Below are positions 7,751 to 17,550 of a DNA stretch of 64,000 bases, in pieces. The notes beneath the pieces were generated by a model. The model did not search any database, had not been told where the DNA came from, and saw only the letters and a program-made list of their open reading frames with translations. Within the stretch, counting starts at the first letter, position 1; each line of letters begins with the position of its first letter. Position numbers and translations under genes: made by a program. Source of the stretch: Bradyrhizobium arachidis (GTDB taxonomy: Bacteria > Pseudomonadota > Alphaproteobacteria > Rhizobiales > Xanthobacteraceae); contig NZ_CP030050.1 in assembly GCF_015291705.1 (NCBI RefSeq), forward strand, positions 3,348,001 through 3,412,000, in the 5' to 3' direction.

Positions 7751-9001
7751 TCAGGACGCGACGCCGGCGATCGCCAGCACGGTATGCATGAGGACGTTGG
7801 TGCCCGCGGCGCAGTCGGGCTGCGTGGCGTCCTCCAGCTCGTTGTGGCTGATGCCGTCCTTGCAGGGCACGAACACCATCGCCGCCGGCATCACGGTGTT
7901 GAGGTTGCAGGCGTCATGGCCGGCGCCGGAGGTGATGCGGCGGGAGGAATAACCGAGCGTCTTGGCCGCGTTCTCGACCGCCGCGATCAGCTTGGGATCG
8001 AAATGCGTCGGCGGCTTGCGCCAGACGAGATCAATCTTCACGTCGACCTTGCGGCGCGCGGCGATCTCGGCAATCGCGGCACGCAAATCGCGATCGAGCG
8101 CATCCATGATGGCGCCATCCGCGCTGCGGCAATCCATGGTGAAGGCGATCTCGCCGGGGATGACGTTGCGCGAGGGATTTGCGATGACGGCCTCGCCAAT
8201 GGTGCCGACGGCGTTCGGCCCGTGCTTCCTGGCGATGGCCTCCATTGCCAGCACGATCTCCGAGAGCGTTGCCAGCGCATCGCGGCGCAGCGGCATCGGG
8301 GTCGAGCCTGCATGGCTCTCGAAGCCGGAAATCTTGCCGTCGTACCAGAGCACGCCCTGGCCGGAATCGACCACGCCGATGGTCTTGCCCTCGGCCTCCA
8401 GGATCGGACCCTGCTCGATGTGCAGTTCGACGAAGCAGCCGAGCTTCTGGAAGCCGACCGGCTTGTCGCCGCGATAGCCGATGCTGTCGAGTGCCTGGCC
8501 GACGGTCGTGCCCTCGATATCCTTGCGCGACAGAATGTCGTCGGTGGTGAAATCGCCGACGTAAGCGGCGGAGGCCATCATCGCCGGCGCAAAGCGCGAG
8601 CCTTCCTCGTTGGTCCAGTTGACCACGCAGATCGGCGCCTCGGTTTCGATCCCGGCATCGTTCAGCGTGCGGATCACTTCCAGCGCGCCGAGCGTCCCCA
8701 GAATGCCGTCATACTTGCCGCCGGTCGGCTGGGTGTCGAGATGCGAGCCGATGCCGACGGGCAGCTTCGACATGTCGCGGCCCTTGCGCAGACCGAACTG
8801 TGATCCGAGCGCATCGGTGTGCACTTCGAGGCCGGCCTCTTCGCAGGCCTTGCGGAACCAGTCGCGCACCTGCTTGTCTTCGCTGCTCAGCGTCAGCCGC
8901 TTCACACCGCCTTTGGCCGTCGCGCCGAATTGCGCGGTCTCGTGGATGGAGCCCCAGAGACGGGCGGAATCGATTTGCAGATTGGTGGCGGCTCGGCTCA
9001 T
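7751..9001 (-). CDS. M20-family Zn hydrolase (allantoate amidohydrolase / N-carbamoyl-L-amino acid hydrolase type)
   Basis: A 416-residue dinuclear-metal hydrolase of the AllC/HyuC/beta-ureidopropionase group, releasing ammonia and CO2 or carbamate from ureido compounds. Metal ligands are visible: His in GSHLDTQ (about 87), Asp in GGKYDG (about 98), Glu pair in WTNEEGS (132-133), His in ELHIEQGP (about 194) and His in GAGHDACN near the C-terminus. The dimerisation/lid segment GFESHAGSTPMP is present. The start at 9001 is preferred over an in-frame ATG at 9037, which would overlap the LysR gene; an AGAGAG stretch precedes 9001. It is the first enzyme gene of the LysR-led operon, 32 bases after that regulator. 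Confidence 0.85.
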   Translation of the reverse strand: MSRAATNLQIDSARLWGSIHETAQFGATAKGGVKRLTLSSEDKQVRDWFRKACEEAGLEVHTDALGSQFGLRKGRDMSKLPVGIGSHLDTQPTGGKYDGILGTLGALEVIRTLNDAGIETEAPICVVNWTNEEGSRFAPAMMASAAYVGDFTTDDILSRKDIEGTTVGQALDSIGYRGDKPVGFQKLGCFVELHIEQGPILEAEGKTIGVVDSGQGVLWYDGKISGFESHAGSTPMPLRRDALATLSEIVLAMEAIARKHGPNAVGTIGEAVIANPSRNVIPGEIAFTMDCRSADGAIMDALDRDLRAAIAEIAARRKVDVKIDLVWRKPPTHFDPKLIAAVENAAKTLGYSSRRITSGAGHDACNLNTVMPAAMVFVPCKDGISHNELEDATQPDCAAGTNVLMHTVLAIAGVAS

Positions 9002-9033
9002 GCGGTCGTTCTCTCTTTTGTCCGGCGCCTTTT

Positions 9034-9951
9034 TCAATGACCCGCCAGCGCGGGCGCGTCAACCGCAAGGCTCCTCTGCGCAATCTGCCGTGCAAGCTCG
9101 GCGACGCGTTCCACCGCGACGACGTCGGGCGAGGCGAGCCAGCTCGCGGTAAAGGTCAGCGGCGCGATGGCGAGATCGGTGTCGAGCAGTTGCAGCCGTC
9201 CGTCGGCGAGTTCGTTCTCGACGATAGCGTCGGGGATCACGGCGATGCCGAGCCCCTCGACCGCCATGTGGATGACGGTCGCGAGCGAGGCGGACGCATG
9301 CAGCCGGATCGGCGGCAGCTCCGGCCGGTCGAACACTTCGCGCACGACCTCGTACGGCTTGGTCTTGCGCGGGAAGGTGATGATCGGAAACCGCGCGAGC
9401 TCCGCCGGCGTCACCGGACCTTTGCCGAGGCCGAGGGAGGGACTTGCGAGAAAGCCGATCGGATAATCGGCAAGCACGCGATTATGCACGCCCGAGGCCG
9501 ACAGCGGTCCCACCACAAACGCCAGCTCGATCTCCTGCGCAAGCAGCCGGGCGGTGAGGTTCGGCGTGATGTCGACCTCGATCTCCAGCGACAGGTTCGG
9601 ATAGATCTCGTTCACGCTCTTCACGAGGCGCGGCAGCCAGGTGTGCACGATGGTCTCGGCGACACCGAGACGCATCACGCCGCGCATCGCGGAGCGGTCG
9701 CCGATCTCCGCCATCATCTGGGCGCGCAGGCCGATCAGCTTCTCGGCATAGACCATCATCTGCCGCCCGCTCGGGGTTGGCGAGGCGACGCGGTGATCCC
9801 GGTTCAGAAGCTTCACGCCCATCTCGCGCTCGAGCTGGGCGATGCGCTGGGAGATCGCCGGCTGGGTCGTATTGAGCCGCGCAGCAGCGCCCCGGAAGCT
9901 GCCGAGCTTCACGACCCAGAGGAAGGTTTCGATCGACCTGAAGTCGAGCAT
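9034..9951 (-). CDS. LysR-family transcriptional regulator
   Basis: A 305-residue regulator. The N-terminal winged helix-turn-helix covers about residues 3-62 ([24 protein letters not shown]), followed by the effector-binding LysR-substrate domain. It is transcribed leftward ahead of the M20 hydrolase and two dehydrogenases, and divergent from the UPF0317/Liv transporter genes. A perfect dyad with a T-N11-A core lies 17-39 bases upstream of its start, so it probably controls both arms and itself. The inducer is unknown; a carbamoyl or hydroxyacid compound would fit the genes it faces. Confidence 0.92.
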   Translation of the reverse strand: MLDFRSIETFLWVVKLGSFRGAAARLNTTQPAISQRIAQLEREMGVKLLNRDHRVASPTPSGRQMMVYAEKLIGLRAQMMAEIGDRSAMRGVMRLGVAETIVHTWLPRLVKSVNEIYPNLSLEIEVDITPNLTARLLAQEIELAFVVGPLSASGVHNRVLADYPIGFLASPSLGLGKGPVTPAELARFPIITFPRKTKPYEVVREVFDRPELPPIRLHASASLATVIHMAVEGLGIAVIPDAIVENELADGRLQLLDTDLAIAPLTFTASWLASPDVVAVERVAELARQIAQRSLAVDAPALAGH

Positions 9952-9967
9952 TGGAAGGATTTTCCCG

Positions 9968-9990
9968 ATCGATAAAACAGTTTTATCGAT
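9968..9990. promoter_or_regulatory. Perfect 23-bp dyad, probable LysR operator
   Basis: The arms ATCGATAAAAC (9968-9978) and GTTTTATCGAT (9980-9990) are exact reverse complements around one central A. Within it, T9973 and A9985 are separated by exactly 11 bases, the T-N11-A signature of LysR-type regulators. It lies in the 119-base gap between the divergent LysR and UPF0317 genes, just upstream of the LysR start. Confidence 0.75.
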
Positions 9991-10070
9991 ATCGATTAGA
10001 AAGGACGATTAGACTTTATAGTATGCTTGATGTTGGCTGTGCTTGTCGAGTTCATAGGCAGGTCGATCAA

Positions 10071-10886
10071 ATGACTGTTTTAGTGGCAGCGCAGCAAACT
10101 GAAACGCCCGACACGCTCCCGAGCCGCAAGGCCCGGCTCGCCTATCGCGAGGGGCTGGTCGCTTCCACCGCCGGAATCGCCCCCGGCTTCGTCCAGGGCA
10201 ATCTGGCGATCCTGCCGGCCGAATACGCCAGCGCCTTTCACCGCTTCTGCCAGCTCAATCCGAAACCGTGCCCGATCATCGGCATGTCCGATGTCGGCAG
10301 TCCGCACATTCCGGCGCTCGGCGCCGATCTCGACATCCGCACCGACGTTCCCCGCTACCGCGTCTGGCGCGACGGCGAAGTGGTGGACGAGCCGACCGAC
10401 GTGACTAGCTATTGGCGCGACGACCTCGTGACCTTCGTGCTCGGCTGCTCCTTCTCGTTCGAAGAGGCTTTGCTCGATGAAGGCATGCCGATCCGCCACA
10501 TCGAGCACAATGTGCGCGTCCCGATGTACCGCACCAACATCGCCTGCGGCGAAGCCGGTCCGTTCGCCGGTCCCATGGTGGTGTCGATGCGTCCGTTCAA
10601 GCCGGCGGACGCGATCCGCGCGGTGCAGATCACCTCGCGCTATCCCGCCGTGCACGGTGCGCCCGTGCATCTCGGCCATCCGCACCTGATCGGCATCAAG
10701 GACATCGCCAAGCCCGACTATGGTGATCCCGTGCCCGTCGCCGACGACGAGATCCCGGTGTTCTGGGCCTGCGGCGTGACGCCGCAATCGGTGATCAATG
10801 CCGCGAAGCTTCCGTTCGCGATCACGCATTCGCCCGGCCTGATGCTGGTGACGGATCTGAAGAACAGGACCATGGCCGTGATTTAG
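10071..10886 (+). CDS. UPF0317/DUF1445 putative hydro-lyase
   Basis: A 271-residue member of the UPF0317 family, annotated as putative hydro-lyase (the family also forms part of the vertebrate D-glutamate cyclase protein). Characteristic stretches are [13 protein letters not shown] near residues 37-49, [12 protein letters not shown] around 90-101, [18 protein letters not shown], and FWACGVTPQ near the C-terminus. Length is normal for the family. The start is the ATG at 10071 with an AGGCAGG stretch upstream; the open frame to 9951 covers the operator region and is rejected. It is the first gene of the rightward arm, 88 bases ahead of the Liv-type binding protein. Confidence 0.82.
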   Translation: MTVLVAAQQTETPDTLPSRKARLAYREGLVASTAGIAPGFVQGNLAILPAEYASAFHRFCQLNPKPCPIIGMSDVGSPHIPALGADLDIRTDVPRYRVWRDGEVVDEPTDVTSYWRDDLVTFVLGCSFSFEEALLDEGMPIRHIEHNVRVPMYRTNIACGEAGPFAGPMVVSMRPFKPADAIRAVQITSRYPAVHGAPVHLGHPHLIGIKDIAKPDYGDPVPVADDEIPVFWACGVTPQSVINAAKLPFAITHSPGLMLVTDLKNRTMAVI

Positions 10887-10974
10887 GAGGCAGCGTTTGC
10901 TGCTTCTTCGGGCTTTACGCTAACCGCCAATCGCTTCATTCGAACAGTCGAAATTCGTAACAGGGGACTTTGCC

Positions 10975-12219
10975 ATGACGATCACTCGCCGCGACGTGCT
11001 GTTAGGTGCCACCGCCACTGCTGCGCTGGTGCCGCTCGCCGCACGCGCCCAGACCTCGGAAGTCGTGATCGGCGTCATCTATCCGTTCTCCGGCGGCAGC
11101 GCTCAGCAGGGCGTCGACGCGCAGAAGGCCTATGAGACCGCGCTCGAGGTCATCAACAAGGACACCGATTTCGATCTGCCGCTGGCCAAGGGCGAGGGTC
11201 TGTCCGGCCTCGGCGGTGCCAAGGTGCGCCTCGTGTTCGCCGACCATCAGGCCGATCCGCAGAAGGGCCGCGCCGAGGCCGAGCGCCTGATCACGCAGGA
11301 GAAGGTCTGCGCCATCATCGGCACCTATCAGAGCGCGGTCGCCGTCACCGTCAGCCAGATCTGCGAACGCTATCAGATTCCGTTCGTTTCCGCCGACAAT
11401 TCCTCGCCGAGCCTGCATCGCCGCGGTTTGAAGTACTATTTCCGGGCCGCGCCGCATGACGAGATGTACTCGGCCGCGATGTTCGACTTCTTCGATGCCA
11501 TGAAGAAGAAGGGCACCAAGATCGAGACGCTGGCGCTGTTCCACGAAGACACCATCTTCGGCACCGACTCCGGCAACGCCCAGGCCAAGATCGCCGGCGA
11601 GCGCGGCTACAAGATCGTCTCCGACATCAAGTACCGCGCCAACTCGCCCTCGCTCTCGGCCGAGGTGCAGCAACTCAAGACCGCCAACGCCGACGTGCTG
11701 ATGCCGTCGAGCTACACCACCGACGGCATCTTGCTGGTCAAGACCATGGCCGAGCTCGGCTACAAGCCGAATGCGATCGTGGCGCAGGACGCCGGCTTCT
11801 CCGAGAAGGCGCTGTACGACGCCGTCGGTGACAAGCTCGAAGGCGTGATCTCGCGCGGCACCTTCTCGCTCGACCTCGCGCAGAAGCGCCCGATGGTCGG
11901 CAAGATCAACGAGATGTTCAAGGCGCGCTCGGGCAAGGACTTCAACGACCTCACCTCGCGCCAGTTCATGGGCCTGATTATCCTGGCGGATGCGATCAAC
12001 CGCGCCAAGTCGACCGACGGCGAGAAGGTCCGCGATGCGCTGGCGGCAACCGATATCCCGGGCGAGCAGACCATCATGCCCTGGAAGCGCGTCAAGTTCG
12101 ACGAGATGGGCCAGAACAACGACGCCGACCCGGTGCTGCTGCAATATATCGGCGGCAAGTTCGTCACCATCTTCCCGCCGCAGGCCGCGATCGCCGAAGC
12201 GACCTGGCCGATGAAGTAA
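10975..12219 (+). CDS. Liv-type ABC transporter substrate-binding protein
   Basis: A 414-residue periplasmic binding protein of the branched-chain amino acid/amide class. The N-terminus has a twin-arginine-like signal (TRRDVLLGATATAALVPLA) with a likely cut after ARAQ near residue 26. The mature protein begins SEVVIGVIYPFSGG and has two lobes; IIGTYQSAVAVTVSQ and FVSADNSSPSL are typical ligand-site regions. It is the first of five transporter genes, followed by two permeases and two ATPases. The class carries amino acids, amides, urea and aromatic acids, so substrate is not given by sequence. The flanking enzymes favour a carbamoyl or hydroxyacid compound. Confidence 0.9.
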   Translation: MTITRRDVLLGATATAALVPLAARAQTSEVVIGVIYPFSGGSAQQGVDAQKAYETALEVINKDTDFDLPLAKGEGLSGLGGAKVRLVFADHQADPQKGRAEAERLITQEKVCAIIGTYQSAVAVTVSQICERYQIPFVSADNSSPSLHRRGLKYYFRAAPHDEMYSAAMFDFFDAMKKKGTKIETLALFHEDTIFGTDSGNAQAKIAGERGYKIVSDIKYRANSPSLSAEVQQLKTANADVLMPSSYTTDGILLVKTMAELGYKPNAIVAQDAGFSEKALYDAVGDKLEGVISRGTFSLDLAQKRPMVGKINEMFKARSGKDFNDLTSRQFMGLIILADAINRAKSTDGEKVRDALAATDIPGEQTIMPWKRVKFDEMGQNNDADPVLLQYIGGKFVTIFPPQAAIAEATWPMK

Positions 12220-12257
12220 GACTTCGGAGAACGGGAGCAACGACGCTAGCTCCCACC

Positions 12258-12350
12258 CTCATCCTGAGGAGCGGGCGCAGCCCGCGTCTCGAAGGACGAG
12301 GGTGGGCCATCCTTCGAGACGCGCGCCGGGGGCGCGCTCCTCAGGATGAG
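12258..12350. repeat. Intergenic inverted repeat, family F (CATCCTGAGGAGCG type)
   Basis: CTCATCCTGAGGAGCG at the left and CGCTCCTCAGGATGAG at the right form outer arms; CGTCTCGAAGGA and TCCTTCGAGACG form inner arms. The element sits inside the transporter operon between the binding-protein and first permease genes, where a strong hairpin could lower expression of the distal genes. A related copy is at 27792. Confidence 0.8.
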
Positions 12351-12373
12351 GTCTGAGTGTGGGGGACGATGCA

Positions 12374-13252
12374 GTGACAGCCCAAGCCATTATCCAGAGT
12401 CTCGCGAGCGGTCTTCTCATGGGCCTGCTCTATGGACTGATCGCGGTCGGCCTCGCGCTGATCTTCGGCCTGATGGACGTCGTGAACTTCGCCCATGGCG
12501 AGTTCCTGATGATCGCGATGTATGCGAGCTTCTTCCTGTTCGCGTTCTTCGCCATCGACCCCTTGCTGTCGGCGCCGCTGGTCGCCGCGGCGCTGTTCGT
12601 GTTCGGGGCGGTGGTCTACCTCCTGATTGTACGCTTCGCCATGCGGGCCAAGGCCAATGCCGGCATGGTGCAGATCTTCTCGACCTTCGGCCTTGCCATC
12701 GTCATGCGCGGCCTCGCGCAGTTCTTCTTCACGCCGGACTACCGCAGCATTCCGCAGTCCTGGCTCGGCGGCAAGACGGTGTCGATCGCCGGCATCTTCC
12801 TGCCGGAACCGCAGCTGATCGGCGCGCTGGTGTCGATCGCGGCCTTCGCCGGCCTCTACTTCTTCATCCACCGCACCGATTTCGGCCGCGCACTGGAAGC
12901 GACGCGTGAAGATCCCGGCGCCGTCGCGCTGGTCGGCATCGACAAGAACCGCGTGTTCGCGCTCGGCTGGGGCCTCGGCGCCGCGCTGGTCGGTCTCGCC
13001 GGCGCGATCATGGCGGTATTCTTCTACATCTATCCCGATGTCGGCGCGTCCTTCGCGCTGATCGCCTATGTGACGGTGGCGCTCGGCGGCTTCGGCAGCG
13101 TGTTCGGCGCCTTCGCCGGCGGCATCATCGTCGGCCTCGTCGAGGCCACGACCGCCCTGGTGCTGCCGCCCTCGCTGAAATCGGTCGGCATATATGCGGT
13201 CTACCTGCTCGTCGTCTTCATCCGGCCGCGCGGCCTGTTCGGGTCGATGTGA
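12374..13252 (+). CDS. livH: Branched-chain amino acid-type ABC permease LivH
   Basis: A 292-residue inner-membrane permease of the LivH type with about eight hydrophobic segments, including the family motif LMDVVNFAHGEF near residues 35-46. The start is taken as GTG 12374 with GGGGGA 7 bases upstream; an alternative GTG at 12359 adds five residues but lies against the repeat element. The last codon overlaps the next gene (TGATG). It pairs with LivM to form the membrane channel of the importer. Confidence 0.9.
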   Translation: MTAQAIIQSLASGLLMGLLYGLIAVGLALIFGLMDVVNFAHGEFLMIAMYASFFLFAFFAIDPLLSAPLVAAALFVFGAVVYLLIVRFAMRAKANAGMVQIFSTFGLAIVMRGLAQFFFTPDYRSIPQSWLGGKTVSIAGIFLPEPQLIGALVSIAAFAGLYFFIHRTDFGRALEATREDPGAVALVGIDKNRVFALGWGLGAALVGLAGAIMAVFFYIYPDVGASFALIAYVTVALGGFGSVFGAFAGGIIVGLVEATTALVLPPSLKSVGIYAVYLLVVFIRPRGLFGSM

Positions 13253-14231
13253 TGGACAAGAATTTTGCCGCGCGGCGCCGCCGCGACCTCATCATCGCCG
13301 CGGTGCTGGCAGCCCTCGCCGCGCTCGCGCCGCTGTTCATCAAGGACGTCTACGTCCAGAACATCCTGATCCTGACCCTGATGTATGCGGCGCTGTCGCA
13401 GAGCTGGAACATCCTGTCCGGCTATTGCGGTCAGATCTCGCTGGGCCACGCGCTCTATTTCGGCATCGGCGCCTACACCACGGAGCTCTTGTTCACCAAG
13501 TTCGGCGTGCTGCCCTGGTTCGGCATGCTCGCCGGCGGCGTGATCGCGGCGGTCATCGCGATGGGGCTCGGCTATCCCTTCTTCCGCCTGCGCGGCCATT
13601 ACTTTGTGATTGCGACCATCGTCATCGCCGAGATCGGCCTGCTGCTGTTCCAGAACTGGGAGTGGGCGGGCGCCGCGATGGGCATCACCATTCCGGTGCG
13701 CGGCGACAGCTGGCTGAAATTCCAGTTCCTGCGCAGCAAGCTGCCGTACTTCTATTTCGCGCTGGCGCTGTGCAGCCTCGCCTGGTTCGTCACCTGGTGG
13801 CTGGAAGACTCCAAATGGGGCTTTTGGTGGCGCGCGGTGAAGGACAATCCGGAAGCTGCCGAAAGCCTCGGCGTCGTCGTGTTCAACTCCAAGATGGGGG
13901 CGGCTGCGGTCTCGGCTTTCCTCGTCGCCATCGGCGGCGCCTTCTACGCGCAGTTCCTGGCCTATATCGATCCTGAAAGCGTCATGGGCTTCCAGTTCTC
14001 GCTGCTGATGGCGCTGCCGGCCGTGCTCGGCGGCATCGGGACCCTCTGGGGTCCGGTGCTTGGCGCCGCCATCCTGATCCCGATGACGGAGCTGACGCGG
14101 TCCTATATCGGCGGTTCCGGCCGCGGTGTTGACCTCATCGTCTATGGTGCGTTGATTGTGGCGATCTCGCTGGCCTTGCCGCAGGGACTCGTCAGCCTGT
14201 TCTCCCGCGCAAAAGCGAAGGGAGCCACGCG

Positions 14232-14235
<4 letters not shown>
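13252..14235 (+). CDS. livM: Branched-chain amino acid-type ABC permease LivM
   Basis: A 327-residue permease of the LivM type. It contains SWNILSGYCGQISLGHALYFG near residues 46-66 (the family fingerprint) and a cytoplasmic loop WWRAVKDNPEAAESLGV around 195-211 that contacts the ATPase. The start ATG 13252 overlaps the livH stop by one base, and the stop overlaps livG (ATGA), so translation is coupled. Confidence 0.9.
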
Positions 14236-14946
<711 letters not shown>

Positions 14947-14963
<17 letters not shown>

Positions 14964-15651
14964 AGTCACGACCGCCTATCAGGGCCTGGTCGCGATCTCC
15001 GCGGTCTCGATCGAGGTCCAGAAGGGCGAGATCGTTTGCGTTGCCGGCGCCAACGGCGCGGGCAAGTCGACGCTGCTGAAATCCATCGCCGGCGCCGAGC
15101 GCCCGCGTTCGGGCACGGTGACGTTCGACGGCAAGCGCCTCGACGGCATGGCGCAGCACCACATCACGGCCACCGGCATTGCCTATGTGCCGGAGAACCG
15201 TCGCCTGTTCCCGCGCCTGTCGGTGCGCGACAATCTCCGCCTCGGTAGCTACCTCTATCGCGGCGAGGCGAATCGCGAGGGGCCGCTCGACCTGGTCTTC
15301 AACCTGTTTCCGCGTCTTTCCGAGCGTCTCGAGCAACGCGCCGAGACGCTCTCCGGCGGCGAGCAGCAGATGCTCGCGATCGGCCGCGCCCTGATGACGC
15401 GTCCGCGGCTGTTGATGCTGGACGAGCCCTCGCAGGGCATCATGCCGAAACTGGTCGACGAGATTTTTCAGGCCGTGAAACGCATCCGCGACGCCGGCAT
15501 GACCGTTCTGATCGTCGAGCAGCGCATGGCCGAGTGCCTCGAGATCGCCGACCGCGCCTACATCCTGCAAACCGGCCGCGTGCTGATGCAGGGCCCGTCG
15601 GCCGAGATCAAGGGCAATCCGGACGTGCGCAAGGCGTATCTGGGGCTGTAG
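14947..15651 (+). CDS. livF: Liv-type ABC ATPase LivF
   Basis: A 234-residue ATPase. Walker A GANGAGKST is near residues 36-44, a canonical signature LSGGEQQ is near 136-142, Walker B LLMLDEPSQG follows, and the switch His position is Gln (VEQRMAE), as is common in LivF. Its start lies 17 bases inside livG, a tight coupling usual for this operon. It is the final gene of the importer; a family D repeat follows within 40 bases. Confidence 0.9.
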
Positions 15652-15689
15652 CCGCGGAACGTTGGGCGCGCTGGCGCAACATGTTCGGT

Positions 15690-15790
15690 GTCATCGCCCG
15701 CGAAGGCGGGCGATCCAGTATTCCAGAGACGTCAGAGGAATACGGAGAGGCCGCGGCGTACTGGATTCCCCGCCTTCGCGGGGAATGACA
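15690..15790. repeat. Intergenic inverted repeat, family D (CGATCCAGTATTCCAG type)
   Basis: TCATCGCCCGCGAAGGCGGG and CCCGCCTTCGCGGGGAATGA form outer arms, and ATCCAGTATTCC with GTACTGGAT form the inner pair. It lies between the convergent livF and otnC genes. A second copy is at 34425-34528. Confidence 0.8.
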
Positions 15791-15832
15791 GCGGCGGGGA
15801 CGCGGCGTTAACCCGCCCATGACACCACGGCG

Positions 15833-16519
15833 CTAGTGCTCGTGCCCATGCTCCGGCAGGCTCACCCCGAACACCTTCACCAGATCCTTCACCTGCTCCG
15901 GCGACAGATACCGCGGGTTCATCCCCCGCAGCAGCAGGTACAGCTTCGCCGTCTCCTCCAGCTCCTCCGTCGCGAACACGGCGGCTTCCAGCGTGTCGCC
16001 CGCGACCACCGGGCCGTGATTGGCGAGCAGCACGGATGAGTATTTTCCCGCCAGGCCCTTGATCGCATCCGCCACCGCGGGATCACCGGGGCGGTAATAG
16101 GGCACGAGCGCGGTAGCGCCGCATTTCATCAGGTAATACGCGGTCATCGGCGGCAGCGCGGCGCGCGGGTCGATCTCGGGCAGCATCGAGAGCGCGACCG
16201 AATGGGTGGAGTGCAGATGCACGATCGCGCGTGCGCTGCCGCGCGTGTCGTAGAGCGCGGTATGCAGCGGAACTTCCTTGGTCGGCGCATCGCCCGATAC
16301 CAGCCGGCCCTGATCATCCAGCCGGGACAGTTTTGCCGGATCGAGGAAGCCGAGCGAGGCATTGGTCGGGGTTACCAGCCAGCCACCGCCGTCCAGCCTG
16401 ACGCTGATATTGCCGGAGGAGCCCGGCGTCAGCCCGCGCTCGAACAGGGACCGTCCGAACCGGCAGATCTCCTCACGCAGCCTTGTCTCGTGGCTCGTTT
16501 CAGTTCTCATGGCCGTCAT
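15833..16519 (-). CDS. otnC: 3-oxo-tetronate 4-phosphate decarboxylase (class II aldolase family)
   Basis: A 228-residue class II aldolase/adducin-fold protein. The family metal site is visible as HLHSTHS near residues 94-100 and a later His in LLANHGPVV; the catalytic acidic residue is in the PTKEVPLH stretch. In the tetronate pathway OtnC decarboxylates 3-oxo-tetronate 4-phosphate to dihydroxyacetone phosphate. Assignment rests on family plus the divergent neighbours ltnD, otnI and otnK. An upstream GTG (16534) and a downstream ATG (16510) are alternative starts; none has a strong ribosome-binding site. Alone it could be read as fuculose/ribulose-phosphate aldolase. Confidence 0.82.
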   Translation of the reverse strand: MTAMRTETSHETRLREEICRFGRSLFERGLTPGSSGNISVRLDGGGWLVTPTNASLGFLDPAKLSRLDDQGRLVSGDAPTKEVPLHTALYDTRGSARAIVHLHSTHSVALSMLPEIDPRAALPPMTAYYLMKCGATALVPYYRPGDPAVADAIKGLAGKYSSVLLANHGPVVAGDTLEAAVFATEELEETAKLYLLLRGMNPRYLSPEQVKDLVKVFGVSLPEHGHEH

Positions 16520-16621
16520 GCCCGCTTGTCTCACGCTTTGGCAGCGCGGCCAAGCCGTGTTATTCGGTTGCCAAGTCGCCGCAAAGGGCGGCTATTCGGG
16601 AAACGTTCAAGGGTCAGTTGC

Positions 16622-17539
16622 ATGTCTGCCTCCACGTCACAAAATCAGCGCATCGCCGTCATCGGGCTCGGCTCGATGGGATTTGGCATGGCGACCTCGC
16701 TGAAGCGCGCCGGCCACACCGTGACCGGCTGCGACGTCTCGGCGGACGTTGTGGCGCGTTTCGTGAAGGACGGCGGCGCGGGCGCCAAGACGCCGGCCGA
16801 GGCGGCCAAGGGCGCCGACATCGTCGTCAGCGTGGTCGTCAATGCCGCGCAGACCGAAGCGATCCTGTTCGGCAAGGACGGCGTCGCCGAGACCCTGCCA
16901 AAGGACGGCGTCTTCATTTCCTCCGCCACCATGGATCCGGACGTGGCGCGACGCCTCGCAAAGCAGCTCGAGGCGACCGGCCGGCATTATCTGGACGCGC
17001 CGATCTCGGGCGGCGCGCAGCGCGCCGCGCAGGGCGAATTGACGATCCTCGCCTCCGGCAGTGCGGCGGCCTTCGCGAAGGCGCGGCCGGCACTCGACGC
17101 CATGGCGGCAAAACTCTACGAGCTTGGCGATGCCGCCGGGCAGGGCGCCGCCTTCAAGATGATCAACCAGTTGCTCGCCGGCGTGCACATTGCGGCTGCC
17201 TCGGAAGCGATGGCATTCGCGGCCAAGCAGGGCCTCGACATCCGCAAGGTCTACGAGGTGATCACCGCCTCCGCCGGCAATTCCTGGATGTTCGAGAATC
17301 GTATGCCGCACGTGCTCGATGGCGATTACACGCCGCGCAGCGCCGTCGAGATTTTCGTGAAGGACCTCGGCATCATCCAGGACATGGCGCGCAGTGCCAG
17401 GTTCCCGGTGCCGGTCTCCGCCGCCGCGCTTCAGATGTTCCTGATGACGGCAGCCGCCGGCATGGGCCGCGACGACGACGCCTCGGTGGCGCGCATGTAT
17501 GCGCAGGTCACCGGCGTCAAGCTTCCCGGCGACAAGTAA
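16622..17539 (+). CDS. ltnD: L-threonate dehydrogenase
   Basis: A 305-residue beta-hydroxyacid dehydrogenase. The NAD motif GLGSMGFGMA is at about residues 14-23, the substrate loop DAPISGGAQRAAQGEL near 126-141, and the catalytic Lys in AAFKMINQLLAG near 176. LtnD oxidises L-threonate at C2 to 2-oxo-tetronate. The ATG at 16622 has AAGGG at 8 bases; the frame continues upstream but overlaps the divergent otnC. It is first in a three-gene operon with otnI and otnK, which supports threonate over tartronate semialdehyde or hydroxyisobutyrate as substrate. Confidence 0.85.
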   Translation: MSASTSQNQRIAVIGLGSMGFGMATSLKRAGHTVTGCDVSADVVARFVKDGGAGAKTPAEAAKGADIVVSVVVNAAQTEAILFGKDGVAETLPKDGVFISSATMDPDVARRLAKQLEATGRHYLDAPISGGAQRAAQGELTILASGSAAAFAKARPALDAMAAKLYELGDAAGQGAAFKMINQLLAGVHIAAASEAMAFAAKQGLDIRKVYEVITASAGNSWMFENRMPHVLDGDYTPRSAVEIFVKDLGIIQDMARSARFPVPVSAAALQMFLMTAAAGMGRDDDASVARMYAQVTGVKLPGDK

Positions 17540-17550
17540 GAGGATCTCCA

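Noticed and set aside
5699..8803. A 1034-codon open frame on the + strand opposite three leftward genes
   Set aside because: It mirrors the codon-phase of the dehydrogenase and hydrolase genes, has no recognisable domain and is a typical shadow of GC-rich third positions.
10890..10910. GCAGC-GTTT-GCTGC hairpin after the UPF0317 gene as a terminator
   Set aside because: Stem of only 5 pairs and an interrupted T-rich tail; the transporter genes downstream probably belong to the same transcript.
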